A DNA stretch of 64,000 nt from Eucommia ulmoides (GCA_016647705.1 CM028335.1:6774579-6838578), one strand, 5' to 3'; numbered from the stretch's first letter, positions 34,090 to 46,436 are shown. Made by a program: numbers and translations. Notes: a model not told the origin generated them from the letters alone.

Positions 34090-34890
34090 AGCTCGACATT
34101 TTTACTTATACACTCTCAATAAATTTAGATAGAATGAGATGAGATCAGATGCGAATTATATTTTCTTCTAAGAACAGAATCAAGTTTGATAGCAACTACT
34201 ATTCTCAAATTGTTTTCTTTAATTGACAATTTTGTATTATAAATAATTTTCGTAATTAATTTGTTTATAAATATGATTTTCTATTAAATAATTTTAATTT
34301 TTAAAAATTTAATGTTTTCATATTTTTGAAATTTTTTAGTGGAATGTCATAAAAAATAAAACTCTATGGAACATATGTGATGGTATATTTGGAATGAAAT
34401 TATTTATGTACTTTTGGCGTGAATTTAATTGACCGTCCTTATAAAGTAGTTGTGTTCTTTTTCTTTTCTTTTTTAATTTGGGAGCTCTCAACAAACTTTA
34501 CTAAAAAAACGAAGTGACAAGAATAAAAAAAAAAAAAAAATTGGTTTTTCAAATTCTTAAGAAATTCAGGAATCATTGCCAAAATTTTGGGATGGGATGC
34601 GAATAAAAATGTGTTTATCAAAAGCGTTTCAGTACATTAATCCCAAGATTCAGGATGTGGAAACAAAACCAGGTCGGTGCTTAAATGAATCTTGTCGTTT
34701 CACGGATGATACATTTGATCTTTTAAGTTATCACTTCGGCTAAAATGAGTCATTTGTGAAACGTCAAGGTCCATTTAAACACTTACCACTAACTTAAAGG
34801 ACCAAAAGTGCACTTTTCCCGAGAAACAAAAGAAAAAAATTATCCTATTTCTATATATTGTAATCTTTAAATAATTCCTAGGATTATATG
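34090..34890. repeat. segmental duplication, copy B (outer flank)
   Basis: Counterpart of 4,790-5,660, without the AT microsatellite. Noncoding. Confidence 0.8.
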
Positions 34891-35087
34891 AACAATTTTA
34901 AGTTCTCTTTTCCTCAAAATTTATCATTACTTTGAACAGAAATTAGTCTAGTGCAATGCACCTTATTATCATGAGTGAAACTGTAAATATACAGGGATAG
35001 CCAAGGCCCATGCAAATTTTTTAAAAACATATGAAACCTGTGTGCAAAAATATTGAACAAATACGGGACTTATGTGTAATTTCTATG

Positions 35088-35560
35088 TCTACTTCACCGG
35101 CAAGATTTTAGTCTTTGATAGTTAACTTGACTATTGGGAGTTACTTGACTTGACTACTTTACCGGCAAGATACGGGAGTTGAATTCCCTTTGCTTACTTG
35201 ACTTGACTACTTGACTTGACTACTTTACCTGCAAGATACGGGAGTTAAATTCCCTTTGCTTATTTAATACGATTATATTTTTACTTTTTTTTAAAAATCA
35301 CTAATATCTCTATTTTATTTTATTTTTAAAAAAAAAAAAAAATTACCCCTAATTTTTTTTTTAACAATTACATTAACCCATACCTCCACCTCACCCACTG
35401 CCATTGTCACCATCCCCACTGAGTTTTGCCACTGCCATTGGCTTGAACAAAGGTAGACGGAGTGAGAATGGCATGAGGCTAGAGGAATGCTAGGACGACG
35501 ACAACGATGCAGATGCAGATGATAGTGATGACAGCTAGAGGAATGCTAGGACGACGGCAA
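35088..35560. repeat. copy B flank, first internal duplicate
   Basis: Contains GTCTACTTCACCGGCAAGAT and repeated TTGACTTGACTAC words, then TTCCCTTTGCTTATTTAATACG and GCTTGAACAAAGGTAGACGG. The same series recurs at 36,490-37,000, showing a local duplication within copy B. Confidence 0.7.
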
Positions 35561-35564
35561 CGAT

Positions 35565-35708
35565 CCACAATTTCCTCACCGCCTTCAAGCAGAAACCTAA
35601 AATAGCTCCGCGGAACATAACTCACCCACGATTGCTCTTCACGGGCGATCTGTGTCCAAGACGACGGCCAAATATGTCCCACCACACCATTGGTGGTGTC
35701 CCGGATTA
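35565..35708 (-). pseudogene. TNL post-LRR (C-JID) fragment, displaced
   Basis: A minus-strand scrap of about 47 codons: IIRDTTNGVVGHIWPSSWTQ, then IAREEQSWVSYVPRSYFRFLLEGGEEIV. It matches the middle of TNL A exon 6 (about 8,035-8,180) and is embedded in copy B flank DNA, with no other exon nearby. The GGACGACGGCAACGAT/CCACAATTTCC junction shows an abrupt change. A rearrangement by-product, not a gene. Confidence 0.75.
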
Positions 35709-35714
35709 TAACGA

Positions 35715-36485
35715 CCTGATTTTTCAAGACTGTCACTTGGTTTCTCCTTTTAGAGAATTAACATTAAAACCGAACGACCAATGTTTTTATTACTCGTAAT
35801 TCCGAGAAATTTTTATAATATTATATTAATTATACCATTATTTAGATAAGAGCATTATATATATTAGTGAAAATAGTGGTATTATCTAGTTCAATTGGTA
35901 TAATTAATATTACAATAATTAATTAGATACCAAGGTCTATAATTATAACTCCTGCCATTCAGTTATATTATCCAATAATATTAATTATAATATAGTTTTA
36001 GTAGTATAATTATAATTATAATTGTGTACCAATATTAAATATTTCAGAGCATTATAATATATTATAATGCTTACGATCATTCAGTTAGATTACAGACATT
36101 GTATGTTTAATAGTCAACAATTTATTGGGACATTAGAATTTTTACAATGCGACGACGACAATTATAATTCGTTAAATTTTAGGGATGATTTTTACAACCG
36201 TAAATTTTACATACAATTACAATGAATTAAATAAAAGTTCAACTAAAATTCCTAGCGCAATTTACGACCAATATTTCAATATTCATAAATATGAGAAATG
36301 TTATAGTGCATCGTCGATGACAATTATATTCAATTTATTGAGTCAATTTTAGTATTAAGATATTAGTGTGTTCAAATTGAAACTGAATGGACCAAAGTAA
36401 GATATTATCAAATTTCAAGGGTACAAAACGTCAAAATCCAAAATAGAGTCCAATTCTACAAGTCCAACTTGGAACTTTTCTTTTA
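35715..36485. other. gene-free AT-rich insert within copy B
   Basis: Begins GACCTGATTTTTCAAGACTG and has no counterpart in copy A. Contains repeated ATAATATTAATTATA words. No gene or clear element ends were found. Confidence 0.5.
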
Positions 36486-36489
36486 AAAT

Positions 36490-38008
36490 TTCTCCGTCTA
36501 CTTCACAGGCAAGATTTAAGTCTTTGATAGTTGACTTGACTATTTGGAGTTACTTGACTTGACTATTGGGAGTTACTTGACTACTTTACCGGCAAGAGAC
36601 CGGAGTTAAATTCCCTTGGCTTACTTGACTTGACTACTTTACCGGCAAGATACGGGAGTTAAATTCCCTTTGCGTATGTAATACGATTATATTTTTTATT
36701 CTTCTATATTTTTTTTTCTAAATAACTAATATCCGTATTTAAAAAATAAAAAATAAAAAATAAATAAATAAATTATTCCTATTTTTCTTTTAACAATTAC
36801 ATTAACCCCCTACCTCCATCTCACCCACCACCACTATCGCCATCCCTTTGGTTCTTCATCTTCATCTTTTTCACATGAGTTTTGCTATCGCTACTGGCCT
36901 GAACAAAGGTAGATGGAGCGAGAACAATGCGAGGCTAGAGAAATGCTAGAACGACGGTAGCAATGCAGATGATAGTGATGAAAAGACTGCAGGATCTAGG
37001 GTTTTAACCCTTTTTTTTGGCTAGAGAGAGAGAGGGAGTCGGAGAGGGAGGGGGATGAGGATGAAGATGAATAACTAAACAATATAATATGATTCCCTAA
37101 GTTTTTGAATTGTATAAAAATAGTCATTAAATAGTCTTTTGAAGCAAAATTAAAAAAAAAAAATGTCATTAAATTAATGGTTGATTCTGAGCTTTGATTA
37201 CTAGAATTGCGATTTGGGTCAAATTGAATTCAATTTGAATAATAAGAGACTAAATGTGTCCAACATTAAATAATGGGGACCAATTGAACACCAATTTCAT
37301 TTATGAGAGACCCAAAAATCATTTTTCCAAAAATATACTAAAATATTACTAAATATGTATGAATGCAACTAAAAAAATGCATGCATGAATATAATTAAAA
37401 ATACAAGAATGTGATATTATAAACATTTAATTAAATATAAGTAGAAAAATATATTAAAAATGTAACTAAATATGCAAGAATATAGCCATATGTACGGATA
37501 TAATTAAAACAAAACACATAAATGAATGTAAAAATAATAATAAGTGAGCGCAAGTACAAAAATAACTAGATGAAAGGTAAAAAAAATGTAAGTAAAAAGT
37601 ATAACAAAAATATATCAAAAAATATAGTGAAAATGAAACTAAGGTTTGCAGCAATGAACTTCCCTCCATTTGGCTTTAAACCAAATAATTTTCTTTTCAT
37701 TTTATAAATACCAGTCAACTTCTTTGTCATTTTAATCAATGATCACTTACCCTTTTTATAATATAAGTGCCCGTTTGTTATTTTAAAAAAAAAAAAAAAA
37801 AAAAATTATTTTTATAAAAATCATTAACACTCTCTTATTTTTAAAGTTACAATTTTTACCCATAATTTTTTAAATAATTATATTTACCTCACCTTACCAC
37901 AACCACCCACCGCCACCGCCACCGCCGGGGAGAGAGAGAGGTTGGTGGTGGGGACAGAGGTGGGGAAGAGGAAGATGTTTTTTTTTTTGTTTTTTTTAAT
38001 GAAAGTGT

Positions 38009-38060
<52 letters not shown>

Positions 38061-38344
38061 TAAAATATATATATATAATTTTTTAAATAAATTTACATAA
38101 GTGTATTTATGTCATAAAGGAGAGTAAGTGGCCAGTGACCCAAATGACAAGGGGACTGACTGTTATTTGAAAAATGACATGAGAGATATCTGGTTCAAGG
38201 CCAAAAGACAAGGTTATTGATATAAATCCTAAAAATGTATTAAAAAACAAGCTAAAAGGTAACCAAACAATGCACAAAAAATGCAACTAAACTACACTAT
38301 CAATATAAATGAAAATTACAAAATAAAAAATAAAAAAATAGAAA
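36490..38344. repeat. segmental duplication, copy B (inner flank, with fold-back element)
   Basis: Aligns with 5,800-7,596 and includes the fold-back element at 37,660-38,215, whose right arm is shortened by an AT-repeat region at 38,012-38,075. Interrupted at 38,345 by element 2 and resumed at 46,442. Confidence 0.8.
38012..38058. repeat. (AT)n microsatellite
   Basis: AT dinucleotide run inside the copy B fold-back element; shorter in copy A (about 7,131-7,140). Confidence 0.9.
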
Positions 38345-38813
38345 CATTTTGTTGATCCCAAGATTTTGATGAACAATTAAGTATTGATGTTTTGGTGGAA
38401 CTAATGTTTGATCAAGTGTTTCAGTGATTTAAAGTTCCTGTAATGAAGATGTCAAATTGAATGGATGCTAATGAATATGTCATATGGAATGGATGCTTAA
38501 TGAAGATATCAAGATGATGAAGAAGTATTAAGAGTTTGAAGAAATTAAGAAAAACAACTCAGATAAATATTAACTCTAAATATCCTATTTAGGAACACAC
38601 ACATGGCACAAAATGAATCTTATCTTTGATGTGTGTTTTTGTTAAGTATATTTATTTGCTACTATGTGAATTAAAAAGAAATATTTCTGAATGACTAAAA
38701 TAGAATATAAGAGTATTAGTAGAGCATATTTAAATATAAAAATAGATAAAGGGACGAAATAGTAAAAGAAAGTAGGTTAAAAACGATATCAGAGAAGTGA
38801 TTCAGAATAAGAC

Positions 38814-39060
38814 AGTCAACTAAGGAGTCGACCGGAGAAGGAAGAAAAAAATCCTGAATTGAAGGGTCGACCGATCAGTCGACCTATGAAAACATCTGAA
38901 CTCTCTGAATCTGCGAGTAGCCCGAGCGGTCGACCGATGGAAGCATAACAAACTCTCTGAATCTGCGAGTCGACCAAGCGGTCGACCTATGATCGTTGCG
39001 GCGATGGTTTGGCTGTAAGTAACGTTGGGCAGTCGACTGATTATGCTGGTTTAGGATATT
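38814..39060 (+). repeat. U3 subrepeats with GTCGAC words (element 2)
   Basis: Repeated GAACTCTCTGAATCTGCGAG followed by TCGACC.AGCGGTCGACC in about four units. Related to the element 1 subrepeats but with a different spacer; a decayed copy is at 45,112-45,350. Confidence 0.75.
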
Positions 39061-39400
39061 GTTTGATGCGATTTTAAATCCAAAAGTAGCCATTTTTTGT
39101 TAGGATTTGAAAGAGATTTAAGGGATATTCTCTATATTTAAGATATGGTTCATATACTAATTAAATCCTTTCAATATGATTTATTAAATATTAATGTTTC
39201 TCAATTTGGTAATTAAAATGGATTCTACACTTATTTAAGTTGATTGAGAAATAATTTGGGGATCTAATTGAGAGTTTTAAAAGTTGTTATTAAGTGAAAT
39301 TGAACCTAAATGAAGTCTTTATGTTATAAGGGGTCAATAAGAGTATTTTATTGTCATGGTACTTGTAAACTAGCCGTTAGAAGACTGATTACATATGCCT

Positions 39401-39408
39401 TTATATAG
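39401..39408 (+). promoter_or_regulatory. LTR TATA box, element 2
   Basis: TTATATAGATCTCCG matches the element 1 TATA region. The 3' LTR of this element has lost it through a 363 bp deletion. Confidence 0.6.
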
Positions 39409-40484
39409 ATCTCCGAATTTTCTAAATATAACTAATAATTCTAAGAGAGATAATCACTTTATATCATTTTGAGAAAGCTTTTATAAGAGTTATCATTATG
39501 AGCTGTTCTAAGAGTGATTCTGATAATCAACTGAGATCAATTTTTACTGATACCGGAATTGAAGCTACATTGTTCTAATCATTAATACTATGGATTCCAG
39601 GTGAGATCTTTTCATACTGATTATTGCTTGTTTATTATTTTATTTTTGGAAATTGATCTTAGAAATTGTTTTTGATTTTTAAAGAAAATATATTTTCAAA
39701 CAATTTCTTGAATCTGATTACGTGCTCTAATTTGCTACCCATATCTTGTTAAAAATCAGATTTCTGCATCTCATATATTTCTATCACTAAGTGGGATACT
39801 GATTGAGTTTTTATTTATCTAGGGTGGTAGAAGTTTCGAGTAGATTTATTTATTAATTTTTGTATTGGTGAGTTTTGACGGATTAAACATCATTGGGGAT
39901 ATTTAATCAAGAATAGCAGGGTTTTAGTCTATTCCTGTAAAGAGATTAAGGTAGTGATTCTTCTTGAATAAGAATTGCATTTTTGTTTTGAGTGATTTTA
40001 TAACGGTTAAATCCTTACCAAGTAAAAGGATATTTGAAGTGTTTTGGTGAGATTTTGATTCTTGAGTCTAAGTATTAAAAAAAATTAGGTTATTCTTTAG
40101 CCTGTAAAATAGAGGTTTTTCCTTAACCTAAGAAAAAGAAAATGTAAAGGTTGATTTTGAGCATGTAAAAGAATCGGTATGGGGATTTGGTTCCTACCTT
40201 TAAAGGAATCTTGGTTTTAGTGGGTGCGACATCCGTGGAGCTCGGGGGACTAACCAAGAGTAGCTTGGTGAATCAGTATAAATCTCTGATATGCTATTTT
40301 CTTAATTTGTTTATTTTTATTGTCTGGGTGTGCACTTAGATTTATTTTAATTCCACTGTGATATAAAGATAATAATTAATTTACGCATAAAAGTAATTAT
40401 TTGATTTATTCAAGTATATTCTGATAATATTTTTTTAATTACCCAATTCACCCTCCCTCTTGGGTATTCGACTGGGCCAACAAT

Positions 40485-40496
40485 TGGCATCAGAAC
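40485..40496 (+). other. element 2 primer-binding site
   Basis: TGGCATCAGAAC two bases after the LTR, a tRNA-iMet type PBS variant. Confidence 0.8.
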
Positions 40497-40572
40497 TTGT
40501 TTAGCTCGAATTTATTTTGCTAACAAAGATCACATAGCACACATAGTAGGCACACTAGGTGAGGGTTAGTCT

Positions 40573-41817
40573 ATGCACTGACCACCCTTGTTTACAGGTG
40601 AAAGTTACTCGTTTTGAAAAGAGAGAATGATAGCCTTACTTCAGGCTACAAATTATAATATGTCGCTAACAATCGAGGATGGTCCATTTATTCCAATAGA
40701 AAATGGAGTTGATAAGAAGAAGGAACAACTCATTGCTTCCGATAAGCAGAAACTCTCTATTAATTCTCAAGCTATCAATATTCTCTTTTGTTCTTTAGAT
40801 GCTAATGAGTATTCTAGAGTTTCAGGTTGGAAGTCCACAACGGAGATATGGGATAAGCTACAAGTCACCCACGAAGGGACAAATCAAGTGAAGTAGTTAA
40901 AAATCAATGCGCTTATGAGAAAATTTGAGCTGTTCAAGATGGAGGAAAATGAACCGATTCATGAGATGTACACTCGCCTCAACAACATGTGAAACAGTAT
41001 GAACCAACTTGGAAAACCATACTCCATGGAGGATAAAGTACGAAAGGTCCTAAGGTCCTTGACGAAAATATGGGAGTCAAAGGTGACGGCAATCGAGGAA
41101 GCCAAGGATTTTGGCAAATACGACATCGATGATCTAATTGGTAATTTGATGATTCATGAATCGACAATCAAAGGCTACGAGGATGATACCAGAAATAGCA
41201 AGAGAAAATCCTTGACACTAAAAGATAAAGAAAATGAGAAGAAGAAGAAGAAGAAGAAGAAGAAGGAAAAGAACAAAGCAAAGAAGAGTAAGAAGAAATC
41301 GATAAAGGCAACTTGGGATGATACCAATTCAAGTAGCTCGGAAGAATCAAATAGTGAGGATTCGTCAATGCTTGCATTAATAGCCACTAGTGGTGAGGTA
41401 ACCAATTATTCAAGTTCTTGTCCTTTAAATTTTGATGAATTATTTGACATTTATCAAGAACTCTCACATGATTATAAAAATCAGTGTTCTAAAATAAATG
41501 CCCTTCAAAGTATAATTAACACATTAAACAAGTATGTGGTTGATTATGAATTTAAAAACAATAGATTGAAATCTAAATTGAAGAATTTGCAATCAATTGT
41601 TCTCAAATTTACTGGCAGTAAAAACAATTTGAAAATACTTTTGGGAAGTTCACATGGAGTTTTTGATAAGGCTGGTGTTGGATTTCAGAAAAATCTTAAA
41701 CAAAAATGCTTTCATAAATTCTTTTCTGAAATCAAGGATCTTGTTAGATGTTTTAAATGTAATGTTGGAGGGCATACTATTCGTAGATGTTTTGCAAAAC
41801 TATCTAATTGTAGATAA
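40573..41817 (+). pseudogene. gag: element 2 gag (UBN2-type domain and CCHC zinc knuckle)
   Basis: One frame, broken by TGA at 40,615, TAG at 40,894 and TGA at 40,990, encodes FTGESYSF, MIALLQATNYNMSLTIEDGP, IWDKLQVTHEGTNQVK, KFELFKMEENEPIHEMY and VRKVLRSLTKIWESKVTAIE, the gag core of copia elements (UBN2/Retrotran_gag_2). A Lys-rich run (about 41,236-41,310) and a Ser/Glu stretch follow, then a coiled-coil-like segment and the zinc knuckle CFKCNVGGHTIRRC near 41,752-41,793. Role: capsid/nucleocapsid of the retroelement particle. The initiating ATG is uncertain. Confidence 0.85.
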
Positions 41818-42110
41818 GTTTAGGTTTCAAAAGGAACAAAAATTGTACCGACTAACAAGATCAGACCCACGTAGGCTGGGTACCACTTAGGAACTATTTG
41901 AGGTGCTCCTTACAGGTTATTCTAAAAGCATCAATAAGTAAGGACAAATGGTTCCTGGATAGTGGTTGTTCTCGACACATGACGAGAGATAAAGAAAAAT
42001 TTACGTCTTTGACACCTAAAGATAGAGGTCATGTGACTTTCGGAGACAACGCAAACAGTAAAATTATCGGTATAGTAATAGAGGAAGAGAATTTAAAAAT
42101 GAAGAAGTGA
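41818..42110 (+). pseudogene. element 2 protease region, truncated
   Basis: After the gag frame, VPKGTKIVPTNKI with two stops leads to WFLDSGCSRHMTRDKEKFTS (about 41,950-42,010), the copia aspartic protease with catalytic DSG, and HVTFGDNANSKIIGI. At about 42,065-42,085 the protein passes directly to the C-terminal half of integrase in another frame, so the protease C-terminus, the GAG-pre-integrase segment and half of the integrase are deleted. Confidence 0.8.
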
Positions 42111-42544
42111 TAAGCTACTGTGATGAGCATGGTTTTACTCACAACTTTTCTGCACCAAGATCACCGCAACAAAATGGTGTAGTAGAAGGGAAGAATAGAA
42201 CGTTTCAAGAGATGGCCAGAACAATGCTAAGTGAAAATCGTCTACCAACCTACTTCTGGGCCGAAGCAGTAAGTACCACTTGTCACGTGGTAAATCGAGT
42301 ATCAATTCGTAGAGGGTTTAATAAAACCCCATATGAAATCTGGAATGGTAAGACTCCTAATATTTCATATTTTAAAGTCTTTGAATGCAAATATTTTATT
42401 TTGAATTACAAGGATAATCTTGGTAAATTTGATGCTAAATCCGATTATGATATTTTTCTTGGATATGCTACTAACAGTAAAGCTTATAGAGTTTATAATA
42501 AACATACTATAGTAGTAGAAGAAACTATGCATATTATTTTTTAG
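42075..42544 (+). pseudogene. element 2 integrase, C-terminal half
   Basis: Reads NEEVISYCDEHGFTHNF, SAPRSPQQNGVVEGKNRTF, EMARTMLSENRLPTYFWAEA, NKTPYEIWNGKTPNISYFK and FLGYATNSKAYRVYN. The glutamate in GVVEGKNRT is the third acid of the D,D-35-E triad; the HHCC finger and both aspartates are missing through deletion, so integration activity is impossible. The usual ERKNRT is changed to EGKNRT. The frame ends with a TAG at 42,542. Confidence 0.85.
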
Positions 42545-42559
42545 GAAGCTGATCCATAC

Positions 42560-44344
42560 TTGTCGAGAAATGTTTTGAATGATAATGATGCAGATATCTC
42601 AAATAACCAAAACCAAGGTAATGATGCACCAAAGGAGTCTCAGCAACAAGAGGAACCTAAGGAGAAGGATTTAACTTTACCAAGAGCTATAAAGAAAGTA
42701 CTAGGGTATTCAATTAAAGAAATCATCGGTAATTTCGAAAAAGGTGTAAGTACTCGATCTTCTCTTAGAGATATAATTAATCTTACTTTCTTATCTCAAA
42801 TTGAGCCTAAAAATTTAAATGAGGCGCTAATTGATGAATCTTGAATTTCTGCAATGCAAGATGAATTAGTTCAATTTGAGCGGAATAAAGTATGGTGTCT
42901 TGTTTTGAGACCGAATTTTCATCCAGTTATTGGTGCTAAATGGGTATTTAGAAACAAAAAAGATGAATCTGGTATGGTAATTTGAAATAAAGCAAGATTA
43001 GTGATACAGGGCTATAATCAAGAGGAAAGAATTGATTATGATGAAACTTATACTCTTGTCGCTAGACTAGAAGCAATTAGAATGCTACTCGCCCTTGGAC
43101 ATTCACGTAATTTTAAGTTATATCAAATAGATGTAAAGAGTGCATTTCTAAATGGCTTTCTAGCTGAAGAAGTTTATATGGAACAACTCCCGAAATTTGA
43201 AAGTGACAAATTTTCTGATCATGTATTTAAACTTCACAAGGCTTTGTACGAGCTCAAACAAGCTCCGAGAGCTTGGTATGGGAGACTTAACCGATATTTG
43301 ATCGAAAATGGTTTTCGAATGGATATTTGTGATATAACACTATTTATAAAGTAAAGTGATTTTGATATCCTATTAGTACAAGTATATGTTGATGATATCA
43401 TTTTTGGATCTACTAATGAAGATCTTTACCAAGAGTTTGCTATGATAATACAGGTTGAATTTGAAATGAGTATGATGGGAGAGCTGAACTTCTTTCTTGG
43501 ATTGCAAATTAAGCAAATCAAAGAAGGGATATTTATAAACCAAGATAAATACACCAAGGAGCTATTAAAGAAATATGGCTTGGAAAGAGCTAAAGAGTAC
43601 AAAACTCATATGGCAACGGCTACAAAAATTGAAAAAGACGATACGGGCAAAAGTGTTAATGAAATTATGTATCGAGATATGATTGATAGCTTGTTGTATT
43701 TAACTGCTAGTAGACCTGACATTATGTATAGTGTGTGTCTTTATACTAGATTTCAGTCTTGTCCTAAAGAATCGCACTTGACTGCGGTTAAGTGAATTTT
43801 TCGTTATTTAAAGAAGACGACTGACCTAGGATTATGGTATCCTAGGGGGAGTGATTTTAAATTAGTAAGTTACTTCGACCTTGACTTTGCCGATTGCAAA
43901 GTTAAGTGAAAAAGCTCAAGCGGATCATGTCATTTGTTAGGATATGCTTTGGTTTCTTGGTTAAGTAAGAAACAGAATTCAATAGCCTTGTCTACTACTG
44001 AGGTTGAATACATGGCAGCTGGTAACTGTTGTGTTCAAATTTTATATATTAAGTAACAGTTAAATGATTTTGAAATTTGTATGGAGGTGGTCTCGATCTT
44101 TTGTAATAATAAAAGTGTTATATGTCTAAGTAAGAATCCTATACAGCACTCATGAACTAAATACATAGAGATTAGACGTCACTTTATTCGTGATCACATT
44201 TAGAAAATGGATATTATTATTGAGTATATTGATAAATCCGACCAGCTTGCTGATGTTTTTACCAAACCACTAGTGGAAGATCAGTTTGTAAAAATCATTT
44301 GCGGTTTGGGTATGGCTAGGTATAATGATGTTTGCATAGAGTGA
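42560..44344 (+). pseudogene. element 2 reverse transcriptase and RNase H
   Basis: After a low-complexity Gln/Asn linker, the RT domain reads GAKWVFRNKKDESG, LYQIDVKSAFLNGFLAEEVY, HKALYELKQAPRAWYGRL and the catalytic box YVDDIIFGSTN (about 43,387-43,419), then GELNFFLGLQIKQ. RNase H follows with SSGSCHLLGYALVSWLSKKQ, ALSTTEVEYMAA and LADVFTKPL, ending at a TGA at 44,342. In-frame stops at 42,842, 42,983, 43,352 and 43,793 and several in RNase H replace codons usually read as Trp, Arg or Gln. These enzymes would copy element RNA to DNA in the cytoplasm; this copy cannot. Confidence 0.9.
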
Positions 44345-44396
44345 GCTACATGTTTGTTGTTTTCTCATTTCCCACCTAAATTTGTTTTTGAAGATG

Positions 44397-44649
44397 ACAA
44401 AGGGGGATAAATGAGTGATGTTTTATTTTGGGGGAGTATTCTAAAATTGTGTTTTAATAAGTTTTCATAAAAAGCGATAAATTTAAAAATTGTGTTTTAT
44501 TGAGTATTTTTTAATTTTGTATTATTAAAATCTTCATTGTGACGCTTTAACGAGTTAAAGAACCCGTCCTCGGATTCAGGGGGAGCGTGGTTATATTTTG
44601 TTTTGAAAAAAATATCAAAATTAATTATCATCATCAAAAATGGGGAGAT
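44397..44649 (+). other. element 2 polypurine tracts before the 3' LTR
   Basis: AAAGGGGGA (about 44,399-44,407), AGGGGGAG (44,578-44,585) and the LTR-adjacent AAAAATGGGGAGA (44,636-44,648), the same trio and order as in element 1, within an otherwise noncoding segment. Confidence 0.6.
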
Positions 44650-46436
44650 TGTTCATCCCAAGATTTTGATGAACAATTAAGTATTGATGTTTTTGTGGAA
44701 CTAATGTTTGATCAAGTGTTTCAATGATTTAAAGTTCCTATAATGATGATGTCAAATTGAATGCATACTAATGAAGATGTTAAATGGAATGGATGCTTAA
44801 TGAAAATATCAAGATGATGAAGAAGTATTAAGAGTTTGAAGAAATTAGGAAAAACATCCAGGTAAATATTAACTCTTAATATCCCATTTAGGAACACACA
44901 CATGGCATAAAATGAATCTTATCTTTGATGTGTGTTTTGGTTAAATATATTTATTTGCTCCTGTGTGAATTAAAAAGAAATATTTTTGAATGACTAAAAT
45001 AGAATATAAGAGTATTAGTGGAGCTTATTTAAATATAAAAATGGATAAAGGGACGAAATCGTAAAAGAAAGTAGGTTGAAAACGAGACCAGAGAAGTGAT
45101 TCAGAAGAAGACAGTGGACTGAGGAGTCGACCGGAGAAGGAAGATGAAACATCCTGAATTGAAGGGTCGACCGACCGGTCGAACTATGAAAACATTTGAA
45201 CTTTTTGAATCTGCGAGTCGCCCGAGCGGTCAATCGGTGGAAGCATGACAAACTCTCTGAATCGGCGAGTCGACCAAGCGGTCAACCTATAATCGCTGCG
45301 GCGATGGTTTAGCTGTAAGTAGCATTGGGCAATCAATTGAATATGCTGGTTCAGGATATTGTTTGATCCGATTTTAAATCCAAAAGTAGCCATTTTTTCT
45401 TAGGATTTGAGAGAGATTTAAGGGATATTCTCTATATTTAAGATATGGTTCATATACTAATTAAATCCTTTCAATATAGTTCATTAAATATTAATATTTC
45501 TCAATTTGGTAATTAAAATGGATTCTACGCTTATTTATTTTGATTGAGAAATATTTTGGGGATTTAATTGAGAATTTTAAAAGTTGTTATTAAGTGAAAT
45601 TGAACCTCAATGAAGTCTTTATGTTATAAGGGGTCTATAAGAGTACTTTATTGTCAGAAGAAGAAGACGTGCTCCAATTTGTTACCCATATCTTGTTAAA
45701 ATCAGATTTCTACATCTTACATATTTCTATCACTAGTTGGGATATTGATTGAGTTTTTATTTATCTGGGGTGGTAAAAGTTCCGAGTGAGATTTACTTAT
45801 AAATTTTTGTATTGGTGAGTTGTGACGGATTAAATATCATTAGGGATATTTAATCAAGGGTAGTAGGGTTTTAGTCTCTTCTTGTAAAGAGATTAAGGTA
45901 GTGATTCTTCCTGGATAAGAATTGCGTTTTTGTTTTGAGTGATGTTGTAACGATTCAATCCTTACTGGATAAAAGGATATTTGGAATGTTTTGGTGAGGT
46001 TTTGATTCTTGAGTCTAAGTATTAAAAAAAATTAGGTTATTCTTTAGTCTGTAAAAAGTAGAGATTTTCCTTAGCCTAAGAAAAGAAAATTGTATAAGTT
46101 GATTCTGAGCCTGTAAAATAATCGGTGTGCAGGTTTGGTTCCTACCTTTAAAGGAATCTTGGTTTTAGTAGGTGCGACCTCCATGGAGCTTGGGGAACTG
46201 AATTAGCTAAGAGTAACTTAGTGAACCAGTATAAATCTCTGGTATGTTGTTTTCTTAATTTGTTTATTTTTGTTGTTTGGGCGTGCACATAGATTTATTT
46301 TAATTCCGCTGTGATATAAAAAAATAATTAATTTAGTCATAAAATTAATTATTTGATTTATTCAAGTATATTCTGATAATATTTTTTTAATTACCCAATT
46401 CACCCCTTTCCTCTTCGGTATTCTATTGGGCCAACA
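44650..46436 (+). repeat. element 2, 3' LTR, internally deleted
   Basis: 1,787 bp. Relative to the 5' LTR it lacks the equivalent of 39,357-39,719 (363 bp, including the TATA box), replaced by the 10-bp filler GAAGAAGAAG at 45,657-45,666. Start changed to TGTTCATCCC. Confidence 0.9.

Larger units (their letters stand above)
38350..40482 (+). repeat. element 2, 5' LTR
   Basis: 2,133 bp. Contains GTCGACC-rich U3 subrepeats (about 38,814-39,060) and a TATA box at 39,401-39,408, and ends TCGACTGGGCCAACA. Confidence 0.9.
38350..46436 (+). mobile_element. Sirevirus-like Ty1/copia element 2, full length but defective
   Basis: An 8,087 bp element with TGTTGATCCC...GGGCCAACA LTRs, a CATTT target duplication (38,345-38,349 and 46,437-46,441), a PBS, gag with zinc knuckle, aspartic protease, C-terminal integrase, RT and RNase H in copia order (PR-IN-RT-RH), and the GGGGGA-rich pre-LTR region typical of Sireviruses. 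Copy A preserves the empty target. It is dead: many in-frame stops, mostly C-to-T type, and a deletion that removed the integrase N-terminus and two of its three catalytic acids. Confidence 0.9.
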
